A stretch of DNA of 8,146 nt from Bacteroidota bacterium. Lineage in GTDB: Bacteria; Bacteroidota; Bacteroidia; Bacteroidales; VadinHA17. The notes under the pieces are model-generated. The model did not search any database, was not told the DNA's origin, and saw nothing but the letters and a program-made list of their open reading frames with translations. The stretch covers positions 1-8,146 of the forward strand of contig JADFUQ010000326.1 of the NCBI GenBank assembly GCA_015222065.1, in the 5' to 3' direction. A program made the translations under genes and the position numbers. This document shows, in pieces, positions 1 through 5,555 of this stretch (the stretch's first letter is position 1; each line of letters begins with the position of its first letter).

Positions 1-1
1 C

Positions 2-42
2 AAAAACCAAACAAATTCTTGTATATATGCTGTTTGGATTTT
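2..42 (+). terminator. Imperfect hairpin, possible terminator of an upstream gene
   Basis: Arms 2-13 (AAAAACCAAACA) and 31-42 (TGTTTGGATTTT) are complementary except for one A-A mismatch. They enclose a 17-nt loop, and T-rich sequence follows directly. This could end a transcript entering from left of the window. The loop is long and the stem has few GC pairs, so the call is weak. Confidence 0.3.
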
Positions 43-62
43 GTTTTTTCAAACATTGGATA

Positions 63-104
63 TTATTTGTTATTTGTTATTTGTTATTTGCTTTTTGTTA
101 TTTG
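63..104. repeat. Heptanucleotide tandem repeat (TTATTTG)n
   Basis: Four perfect head-to-tail TTATTTG units (63-90) are followed by one degenerate unit CTTTTTG (91-97) and one more perfect unit (98-104), then a run of T. The array lies about 120 bp upstream of mqnB, in a leader where I see no other gene. Each unit contains TTTG, which resembles the -33 element of Bacteroidota promoters, but no well-spaced TAnnTTTG box follows, so I do not call a promoter here. Short tandem arrays of this kind can change copy number by slippage. Confidence 0.75.
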
Positions 105-221
105 TTTTTTTTTTAGTTCTTTAATTCAAAATTTGTTTGATTTTTATGGACTGACATTAATTAGTTTTATAATTTTTGAGGGAAACAAGATATCTATTAT
201 TTGATTTATTTCAAAAGAACA

Positions 222-905
222 ATGAAAATTCTGATACTTTCTGCCACTTATCAAGAGGTTAAACTTTTGATAGGTAAGCTTAAATTGAAAAACCAACCTG
301 AACCTGATTTCAGGAGATACAAGTATGAAAATCATAGTGTTGATGTGCTGATAACGGGTATTGGAAGTATTTCAACTGCTTACATGCTAATGAAATTTGT
401 TAATACTGAAGTTTATGATTTTATTATTCAGGTAGGTATAGCAGGGAGCTATAATAAAAAGTTTCATATTGGATCTGTAGTTCATGTACTAAACGAACAG
501 TTTGCTGATCTTGGAGTGGAAGATAAGAATAAGTTTTTTACTTTATTTGAGAAAGGAATTGCTTCACCTGACAAACTGCCTTACTCAGGAGAGAAGCTTG
601 TAAATCCTGTTAGTTTCGATTCGGGAATAATAAAAGATATTCCATGTGTATCGGGAATCACAGTTAACTGTGTAAGTGGGAGTAACGAAACAATTTCTTT
701 GTATCGTAATAAATTTAAACCGGATATTGAATCAATGGAGGGTGCTGCATTTTTCTATATTTGTATAATGGAAGACATTCCTTTTCTGGAATTGAGAGGG
801 ATATCAAATTTTGTTGAGGAAAGGAATAAAAAATTATGGGATGTTAAACTAGCGGTGAATTCATCTAACGAAGCACTTCTTGAAATTTTAACAAAAATTT
901 GTTAG
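222..905 (+). CDS. mqnB: Futalosine hydrolase MqnB
   Basis: This cytoplasmic nucleosidase of the MTA/SAH nucleosidase fold removes the base from futalosine to give dehypoxanthine futalosine in the futalosine pathway to menaquinone. Counting from ATG 222 it has 227 residues, the usual family size. Visible family features are the N-terminal strand with SATYQE (7-12), ITGIGS (44-49), the IIQVGIAGS stretch (68-76), SMEGAAFF (171-178) with the Glu expected to contact the ribose, and RGISNFVEER (192-201) near the end. The frame is also open from a TTG at 201, but that would add seven unlike residues (MIYFKRT) ahead of the typical MKILILSA start, so ATG 222 is preferred. There is no strong Shine-Dalgarno sequence, which is normal for the phylum. 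The next gene, mqnD, starts 30 bp downstream on the same strand, so co-transcription is likely. Confidence 0.93.
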   Translation: MKILILSATYQEVKLLIGKLKLKNQPEPDFRRYKYENHSVDVLITGIGSISTAYMLMKFVNTEVYDFIIQVGIAGSYNKKFHIGSVVHVLNEQFADLGVEDKNKFFTLFEKGIASPDKLPYSGEKLVNPVSFDSGIIKDIPCVSGITVNCVSGSNETISLYRNKFKPDIESMEGAAFFYICIMEDIPFLELRGISNFVEERNKKLWDVKLAVNSSNEALLEILTKIC

Positions 906-935
906 TGAGTATTTTTAAAACGCCGATACATATAT

Positions 936-1769
936 ATGAAACTGAAACTTGGTTTTTCAACCTGCCCGAATGACACATACATTTTTGATGCTATTGTAAA
1001 TAAGAGGATCAATCTTGAGGGAATCTCTTTTGAGGTTGTTTTAGCTGATGTTGAGGAACTAAATACAATGGCTTTTGAATTAATTCCGGATGTTACCAAG
1101 TTAAGCTTTCATGCTTATGCACATGTTTCTGATTATTATAAAATTCTGAATACCGGGAGTGCCCTGGGATATAAAAATGGCCCTTTGCTTATCAGTAAGA
1201 AAAAAATTTATCCCGATGAGGTAAGTGATTTGGTAATAGCTGTTCCAGGTAAATATACAACGGCTAACCTGCTTCTTGGCATTGCTTTTCCTGATGTAAA
1301 AAAGAAAAGGGAGTATCTTTTCTCGGATATTGAAGATGCTGTATTGAGCGGGGAAACTGATGCCGGCCTTATTATCCATGAGTCGCGGTTTACATATTCC
1401 CGTAAAGGACTTAAAAAAGTAATTGACCTGGGAGAGTATTGGGAAGAGAAAACCCACTTGCCAATTCCGCTTGGGGGAATTATGATCAGACGGGATTTGC
1501 CTGAGGATATAAAAAAGAAAGTGAATCATATTCTTAAGACAAGTATAAGTTACGCGGAGGAAAATCCCCGGGCCTCAATGGATTATGTTAAGATGCATGC
1601 CCAATCAGTGAAAGATGAAGTGATTCGTAAACATATTGATCTATATGTAAATGAATTCACTTTTTATCTCGGGGAAAAAGGGAAGGATGCTATAAAGGAG
1701 CTGTATAAAAGGGCTGAACAGTCTGGTTTGATACCTGAAGTAAACAGGAATATGTTTCAGGGTAAATGA
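936..1769 (+). CDS. mqnD: 1,4-dihydroxy-6-naphthoate synthase MqnD
   Basis: MqnD converts cyclic dehypoxanthinyl futalosine to 1,4-dihydroxy-6-naphthoate, a late soluble step of the futalosine menaquinone pathway. The product has 277 residues and the two-lobe periplasmic-binding-protein-like fold of the MqnA/MqnD family, without a signal peptide. The N-terminus GFSTCPNDTYIFDAI (6-20) is diagnostic of MqnD rather than MqnA. Other family marks are KLSFHAY (55-61), the NGPLLISKK loop (81-89), VLSGETDAGLIIHE (136-149) with the likely catalytic His148, and LPIPLGG (175-181). It follows mqnB by 30 bp, consistent with an operon. The purine-rich palindromic repeat starts a few bases after its stop codon. 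The genes for the other pathway enzymes (mqnA, mqnC, mqnE) are not in the window. Confidence 0.95.
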   Translation: MKLKLGFSTCPNDTYIFDAIVNKRINLEGISFEVVLADVEELNTMAFELIPDVTKLSFHAYAHVSDYYKILNTGSALGYKNGPLLISKKKIYPDEVSDLVIAVPGKYTTANLLLGIAFPDVKKKREYLFSDIEDAVLSGETDAGLIIHESRFTYSRKGLKKVIDLGEYWEEKTHLPIPLGGIMIRRDLPEDIKKKVNHILKTSISYAEENPRASMDYVKMHAQSVKDEVIRKHIDLYVNEFTFYLGEKGKDAIKELYKRAEQSGLIPEVNRNMFQGK

Positions 1770-1771
1770 AG

Positions 1772-1889
1772 AGAAGAAGTTAAAAGTGAACTAAAGTTGT
1801 GAAGAAAAGAGTAAGAAGTTAAAAGTGAACTAAAGTTGAGAATAAGTTTAAACTTTAGCACTTTAGAAGACACTTCTTCATTTAGTCAC
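1772..1889 (+). repeat. Palindromic 3'-end repeat after mqnD with a 26-bp direct repeat
   Basis: Two identical 26-bp copies lie at 1774-1799 and 1813-1838 (period 39). Both begin AAGAAGTT and contain AAAGTGAACTAAAGTT. The downstream part, 1851-1879, holds AACTTTAGCACTTT and CACTTCTTC, the reverse complement of the same motif set, so the transcript could fold into a long imperfect hairpin. 1801-1820 is an exact 20-nt reverse-complement match to 3789-3808 in the repeat after the proline dehydrogenase. The hairpin may end mqnBD transcription or protect its 3' end (inference). I know no named family for it. Confidence 0.7.
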
Positions 1890-1942
1890 TTGTTTATTTA
1901 CGTTTCAAGAATAAATGTTTCACAAGTAAATTAATATTTGAT

Positions 1943-2908
1943 ATGATTGTAGTTACCGGAGCAGCAGGTTTTATTGCCAGTAATCTGGTTACCGGCCTCA
2001 ATGAAAAAGGATTTAAAGATATTATTCTGGTTGATGATTTTTCAAAGCCTGAAAAGAATAAAAATTTTGACGGGAAAATTTATACAGATAAGGTTGACCG
2101 GGAAAATTTTTTTAACTGGTTCAGGGAAAATCACCGGTTTATCCAATTTATTTTTCATATAGGTGCCAGAACAGATACAACCGAGTTTAATGAATCGGTG
2201 TTTGAGAATTTAAATCTGGGGTACTCAAAAAAGGCTTGGATGTTGTGTGTTGAATTTGGCATTCCCCTGATATATGCCTCTTCTGCTGCAACATATGGTC
2301 TTGGTGAGTTTGGTTATGAAGATAATCATATGATTGTGAATAAACTAAAACCCCTTAATCCATATGGAAAATCGAAAAACGAATTTGACAAATGGGCAAT
2401 AAAACAGGAAAGGAAACCCTATTATTGGGCCGGACTTAAATTTTTTAATGTCTATGGACCAAATGAATATCATAAAAGCAGAATGGCTTCAGTTGTATAT
2501 CATGCTTATTACCAGATAAAGGAAACCGGAAAAATAAAACTTTTTCGTTCACATAATCCGGGTTTCAAAGATGGTGAACAGGCACGGGATTTTATTTATG
2601 TCAAAGATGTTATTGATGTATTGATCTTTCTTATGCACCACAGGAAAAATCCGGGTATTTATAATCTGGGAACAGGCACTGCCAGGACTTTTAACGATCT
2701 TGCTAAAGGTATTTTTGTATCTATGGGGTTGAATGCTAATATTGAATATATCGATACACCTGAAGATATTCGTGATAAGTACCAGTATTTTACTCAGGCT
2801 GATATTACAAAACTAAGATCTATAGGGTATAAAAAACCGTTTATTTCGCTTGAAAATGGTATAGGAAATTATGTGCAGAATTATCTTGACTCACATGAAT
2901 ATAACTAA
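1943..2908 (+). CDS. hldD: ADP-L-glycero-D-manno-heptose-6-epimerase HldD
   Basis: This NAD(P)-dependent extended short-chain dehydrogenase epimerises C6 of ADP-D-glycero-D-manno-heptose, the last step in making the heptose donor for the LPS inner core; it acts in the cytoplasm. At 321 residues it matches family size. The Rossmann loop GAAGFIA is at 6-12. HIGARTDTTE (72-81) and SSAATYG (113-119) are family blocks. The catalytic pair is Y141 and K145 in NPYGKSK. FFNVYGPNEYHKSRMASV (167-184) is close to the family hallmark. RDFIYVKDV (215-223) and NLGTGTARTF (241-250) complete the fold. The third glycine of GxxGxxG is Ala12, unlike the usual GFIGSN. It is separated from mqnD by 173 bp holding the repeat, so it is probably a separate unit. 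Its stop overlaps the 3' end of the opposing DUF1858 gene by 4 bp. Confidence 0.95.
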   Translation: MIVVTGAAGFIASNLVTGLNEKGFKDIILVDDFSKPEKNKNFDGKIYTDKVDRENFFNWFRENHRFIQFIFHIGARTDTTEFNESVFENLNLGYSKKAWMLCVEFGIPLIYASSAATYGLGEFGYEDNHMIVNKLKPLNPYGKSKNEFDKWAIKQERKPYYWAGLKFFNVYGPNEYHKSRMASVVYHAYYQIKETGKIKLFRSHNPGFKDGEQARDFIYVKDVIDVLIFLMHHRKNPGIYNLGTGTARTFNDLAKGIFVSMGLNANIEYIDTPEDIRDKYQYFTQADITKLRSIGYKKPFISLENGIGNYVQNYLDSHEYN

Positions 2909-3162
2909 CCGGCATTCATTTTTTTTATATCAATCGTTCTTTTTGTTTCATCTTTTGTTTCACCATTATTAAGATTATTCAGATCACTGACAAATTTACT
3001 GATATCTTTGTCGTTAAATCCTTTTTCTTTTGCAGCCTCTTCTAGTGTTCCCCATATTGGTTCCCCACAGGCGATGCATTTAATGCCTTGCTCCATAAGG
3101 TATTTCACTGAACCAGGTATGATTTCCACCAGATCTTCAATGGTAATAGTTTTATCTATCAT
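2905..3162 (-). CDS. DUF1858 domain small protein
   Basis: This 85-residue protein matches the DUF1858 pattern: an N-terminal ITIEDLVEIIPGSVKYLMEQ helix-rich part (6-25), then GIKCIACGEPIWGTLEEAAKEKG (26-48) with a CxxC pair at C29 and C32, and a final helix ending in SDLNNL (59-64). The same fold occurs at the N-terminus of ScdA/RIC-type iron-sulfur repair proteins and in stand-alone proteins of anaerobes. The cysteines suggest a redox or metal role, but no function is established for the stand-alone form. Residues 66-85 are a charged tail outside the domain. AAGGA lies 2 nt before the ATG, closer than usual. It converges on hldD with a 4-bp tail overlap and no visible terminator between them. 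Confidence 0.85.
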   Translation of the reverse strand: MIDKTITIEDLVEIIPGSVKYLMEQGIKCIACGEPIWGTLEEAAKEKGFNDKDISKFVSDLNNLNNGETKDETKRTIDIKKMNAG

Positions 3163-3204
3163 GGTCCTTTTTATGTATTATGCCGGGCTTTTTAATTGTA
3201 TAAA

Positions 3205-3234
3205 CAAAATTAAGTTTTAATTTTTATCAAACAA
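3205..3234 (-). promoter_or_regulatory. Candidate Bacteroidota-type promoter for the DUF1858 gene
   Basis: On the minus strand, TAATTTTG (3212-3205) matches the TAnnTTTG -7 consensus of the Bacteroidota primary sigma factor. A TTG (3234-3232) lies 19 nt upstream as the -33 element. Transcription would start roughly 35 nt before the gene, a plausible leader length. Confidence 0.5.
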
Positions 3235-3311
3235 CTTAAGGGATTAATCAATCTGACAGAGAAGTATGCCAAATAAATTATTTAAAAGATAGTATATAAA
3301 CAATAAAACAA

Positions 3312-3319
3312 TATTTTTG
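3312..3319 (+). promoter_or_regulatory. Candidate -7 box upstream of the 64-residue ORF
   Basis: TATTTTTG matches TAnnTTTG and lies 26 nt before the ATG at 3346. No TTG or TTTG is found at the expected -33 distance, so the evidence is only half a promoter. Confidence 0.25.
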
Positions 3320-3345
3320 TTATTAACATTCTTTAGCAATAATTA

Positions 3346-3540
3346 ATGAAAGCAGAAAACAGGAAAAAACCTTTTCTTGGTATTATAGAAGATTTTAAGG
3401 GTAAGACCTATGCCATGAAAGAGGACTGGCATGTTGAGCTTTACGATATTTCATACTATTTTCTTGGGTTCAGACTGGCTAAACATACAGAAGAAAGAGT
3501 TATCCGGCATACAGAGAAAATTGAGAATCCCGGGGATTAG
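3346..3540 (+). CDS. Hypothetical small protein, 64 residues
   Basis: I do not recognise this protein. It is a short, charged, soluble-looking sequence: a basic N-terminus (MKAENRKKP), a mixed central part rich in aromatic residues (EDWHVELYDISYYFLGF, 26-42) and a charged tail (RLAKHTEERVIRHTEKIE). It has no signal peptide, membrane helix or cysteines. The ATG is preceded by an AT-rich region with a -7-like box but no clear ribosome binding site. Its 3' end (3500-3540) overlaps an interrupted open frame on the other strand, so at most one of the two is likely to be real. It could be a genuine lineage-specific gene or a chance ORF. Confidence 0.4.
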   Translation: MKAENRKKPFLGIIEDFKGKTYAMKEDWHVELYDISYYFLGFRLAKHTEERVIRHTEKIENPGD

Positions 3541-3770
3541 TTTCTAGAGGTATATCAAATATCATCCCACCCAGAGCAATTGCCCCCAGTATAATTGACA
3601 GATTCAAGGTGACCCACGATTGAAAGATCAACCAAACCCAGTAACGGTTAAAAAATATTCATGATCTTATGGAAACAAAAAAGAACCTGATCATATTCAA
3701 GTCTGTTTTTACGGGACTGAAGATTGCCGACTTAAAGATGCAAAGTATAATGAGATTAGCCATTTTAGAT
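3541..3770. other. Intergenic stretch without a convincing gene
   Basis: Together with the adjoining repeat this makes 323 bp without a called gene. I see no RNA gene, promoter or terminator in it. On the minus strand a single frame (3763 down to 3500) is open for about 87 codons except for one TGA (3661-3659). Its second half reads like a tryptophan-rich membrane segment. A short plus-strand ORF from ATG 3669 has no recognisable features. A decayed gene is possible but unproven. Confidence 0.4.
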
Positions 3771-3863
3771 ACTTCTTTATTTACTTTAAACTTCTTACTC
3801 TTTTCTTCTAAACTTTAGTCACTTCAAACTTTAGTTCACTTTAAACTTTAAACACTTCTTCTA
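3771..3863 (-). repeat. Purine-rich 3'-end repeat after the proline dehydrogenase
   Basis: Read on the minus strand, this begins right after the proline dehydrogenase stop with AGAAGAAGT and continues with tandem variants of AAAGTGAACTAAAGTT and AAGTGACTAAAGTTT. It then has GAAGAAAAGAGTAAGAAGTT (3808-3789), which is identical to 1801-1820 after mqnD. Unlike that copy it lacks the complementary arm, so it does not fold into the same hairpin. Both copies have the same orientation relative to the gene they follow. Confidence 0.65.
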
Positions 3864-4775
3864 CTATCCTTTATAAAAAATTGCCTTAATAATATGGTTT
3901 GCCATTTTGGGATTTTCTTTTAGCCGGCGGGTTGAATAACCGAACCAGTCTTTACCAAAAGGAACATAAACTCTCATCCTGTGCCCTTTATCAACAATTG
4001 ACTTTCTAAGTGCCGGTGTTACACCGTATAACATTTGGAATTCATACTTTTCTTTCGGAACATTATATTTTTCAATAAGTTTACAGACACCCTCTATCAG
4101 AGGTTTATCATGAGTGGCAATTCCGGGATAGATATTATTCCTGAACATAAATTCGAGATCTTCAAGAAAGTGATCGTTTATAACTTCATTTTTTTTGTAA
4201 GCTATTTCTGGTGATTCAATGTAAATCCCTTTGCATAGTCTGTAGCTCAAAGGTGATTTTTTAGTGTGAATTTCCATAAGCTTATTCAGGTCATCCAGGG
4301 TACGTTTCATATATGCCTGGAACACGAGGCCAACATTATCAGGAAATTCATTCTGAAGTCTTCTGAACAATTCTATTTCCATATCAACACATTGCGAATC
4401 TTCCATATCAACGCGGATAAAATTGTTGTATTCGGCAGCTTTAATAACAATTTCCCTGATTTTTTCATAACAAACTTCCTTATCAATTAGCAGCCCGAAC
4501 ATGGTAGGTTTGATGGAATAATTCCCATCAATCTTATTCTTCTCAGATATATCTATTAATTCCAGGTATTGATTTTTATTATCTTCTGCCTCATCGAGAT
4601 TATGGATAAATTCACCTAGAACATCAAGGGTAACCATCATCCCTTGTTTGTTAAGTTCTTTTGATACCCTCAATGCATCTTCTGTGTTTTCACCAGCGAT
4701 ATAGGATTTTGAAAAAAGCCATACAAATTTCTTGGGGAAATAGGGTAAAAGATTGGCAATTAATTTGTTAAACAT
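3864..4775 (-). CDS. Proline dehydrogenase, monofunctional
   Basis: This FAD-dependent enzyme oxidises proline to pyrroline-5-carboxylate and passes electrons to the quinone pool, probably at the inner face of the membrane. At 303 residues it has the length of stand-alone PRODH, with no P5C dehydrogenase or DNA-binding part. Motifs along the TIM barrel are MVTLDVLGE (47-55), SIKPTMFGL (87-95), RVDMED (121-126), FQAYMKRT (152-159), YRLCKGIY (178-185), ATHD (220-223), EFQMLYGV (245-252) and the proline-binding C-terminal signature with Y280, R283 and R284 in FGYSTRRLKENP (278-289). The ATG at 4775 is preceded by an A-rich stretch instead of a Shine-Dalgarno sequence. No P5C dehydrogenase gene adjoins it. 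It is transcribed divergently from the ECF sigma gene across 219 bp and has a structured leader. A purine-rich repeat follows its stop. Confidence 0.93.
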   Translation of the reverse strand: MFNKLIANLLPYFPKKFVWLFSKSYIAGENTEDALRVSKELNKQGMMVTLDVLGEFIHNLDEAEDNKNQYLELIDISEKNKIDGNYSIKPTMFGLLIDKEVCYEKIREIVIKAAEYNNFIRVDMEDSQCVDMEIELFRRLQNEFPDNVGLVFQAYMKRTLDDLNKLMEIHTKKSPLSYRLCKGIYIESPEIAYKKNEVINDHFLEDLEFMFRNNIYPGIATHDKPLIEGVCKLIEKYNVPKEKYEFQMLYGVTPALRKSIVDKGHRMRVYVPFGKDWFGYSTRRLKENPKMANHIIKAIFYKG

Positions 4776-4799
4776 ATTTTTTTTCTTTTAGTTTTATTA

Positions 4800-4839
4800 A
4801 CCCGGTAAATATCAATTTTCAGATATTTGACAACCGGGT
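4800..4839 (-). promoter_or_regulatory. Bulged hairpin in the proline dehydrogenase leader
   Basis: ACCCGGT (4800-4806) plus AAATATC (4807-4813) pair with GATATTT (4822-4828) and ACCGGGT (4833-4839). The loop is 8 nt and there is a 4-nt bulge (4829-4832). It ends 24 bp before the proline dehydrogenase ATG. It could be an operator (an inverted repeat with CCGG arms) or an RNA element affecting translation. It matches no riboswitch I know. Confidence 0.45.
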
Positions 4840-4940
4840 AATATTGCTGATAATAATAATGACGTAGTAAAAATATTATCTTAAAAATATCAAACCTATG
4901 ATCTTTATCATTCGTATATGAAACTTTTTTTGATTACCTT

Positions 4941-4971
4941 CAAAAATAATTGCAACCCTTTTCTTAGTCAA
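4941..4971 (-). promoter_or_regulatory. Candidate promoter for proline dehydrogenase
   Basis: On the minus strand TATTTTTG (4948-4941) fits TAnnTTTG, with a TTG (4971-4969) 20 nt upstream, a good Bacteroidota promoter match. It would give a leader of roughly 160 nt containing the hairpin at 4800-4839. A second -7-like box, TAGGTTTG (4898-4891), has a poorer -33 region and would give a leader of about 110 nt. No matching promoter was found on the plus strand for the sigma gene. Confidence 0.45.
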
Positions 4972-4994
4972 CGTGTCATAATGAATATATTATA

Positions 4995-5555
4995 ATGCTT
5001 AGCGAGAAACAGCTTGTAAAACAATGTGCAAAACATGACCGTTGTGCCCAGAAACAATTGTTTGACCGGTATTCGGGATTGTTGCTGGGTATTTGCAGGC
5101 GGTATGTTGCTGAAACTTCAGAAGCTGAAGATATTTTGCAGGAGGGGTTTCTGAAGATTTATTTAAAGATAAGGGAATATAAGGGAACAGGTCCTTTAAT
5201 GGCCTGGATGACAAGAATAATTATTAACACAGCTATTACACATTATCATAAAAACCGGAAACATCATTTTCATTATGATATTGAGGAGGTTAATGAAACA
5301 GATATGGAGGGGTTTATGTTCAACGACCTGGATTTTACGCACGATGAACTTCTCAATGTAATAGGTTCACTACCCCAGGGATACAGGATGATTTTTAATC
5401 TGTATGCTGTAGAAGGGTTTAAGCATAAGGAAATAGCTGAATTGCTGGAGATTGATGTGAATACATCCAAGTCACAATATTCAAGATCAAGAAAACTGAT
5501 CAGAAAAAAACTGGAAAATTTGAGTAAGGCTCATAATATCAAGGGGAAGAAGTGA
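4995..5555 (+). CDS. ECF-type RNA polymerase sigma-70 factor
   Basis: This 186-residue extracytoplasmic-function sigma factor has only regions 2 and 4, as usual for the class. Region 2 spans about 20-88, with the core-binding segment EAEDILQEGFLKIYLKI (43-59) and the -10 reading helix WMTRIIINTAITHYHKNRK (71-89). A short acidic linker (96-117) follows. Region 4 spans about 126-173, with LPQGYRMIFNLYAVEGF and the helix-turn-helix HKEIAELLEIDVNTSKSQYSRSR (144-166). The stop overlaps the GTG start of the next gene by 4 bp, so the two are translationally coupled, the usual arrangement for a sigma factor and its membrane regulator. A four-codon ORF (ATG 4981, stop TAA 4993-4995) overlaps the start codon. 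The target promoters cannot be read from the sequence. Confidence 0.93.
   Translation: MLSEKQLVKQCAKHDRCAQKQLFDRYSGLLLGICRRYVAETSEAEDILQEGFLKIYLKIREYKGTGPLMAWMTRIIINTAITHYHKNRKHHFHYDIEEVNETDMEGFMFNDLDFTHDELLNVIGSLPQGYRMIFNLYAVEGFKHKEIAELLEIDVNTSKSQYSRSRKLIRKKLENLSKAHNIKGKK
5541..5546 (+). promoter_or_regulatory. Shine-Dalgarno for the GTG-started PKD protein
   Basis: AAGGGG lies 5 nt before GTG 5552, inside the end of the sigma gene. It is one of the few clear ribosome binding sites in the window, and it supports the GTG start and coupled translation. Confidence 0.45.

Noticed and set aside
201..221. TTG start for mqnB at 201
   Set aside because: The seven added residues have no family counterpart, while ATG 222 gives the typical MKILILSA start.
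1101..1529. 142-residue minus-strand open frame opposite mqnD
   Set aside because: It is a shadow of mqnD, has no recognisable protein features, and mqnD is clearly the coding frame.
1930..1942. ATATTTG just before hldD as a -7 promoter box
   Set aside because: It is not a TAnnTTTG match and would leave almost no leader before the ATG.
3008..3220. 70-residue plus-strand open frame opposite the DUF1858 gene
   Set aside because: The minus-strand DUF1858 protein has clear family motifs and a promoter; this frame has none.
3669..3818. Short plus-strand ORF running into the repeat
   Set aside because: About 49 residues with no recognisable motif, and its last third is made of repeat sequence.
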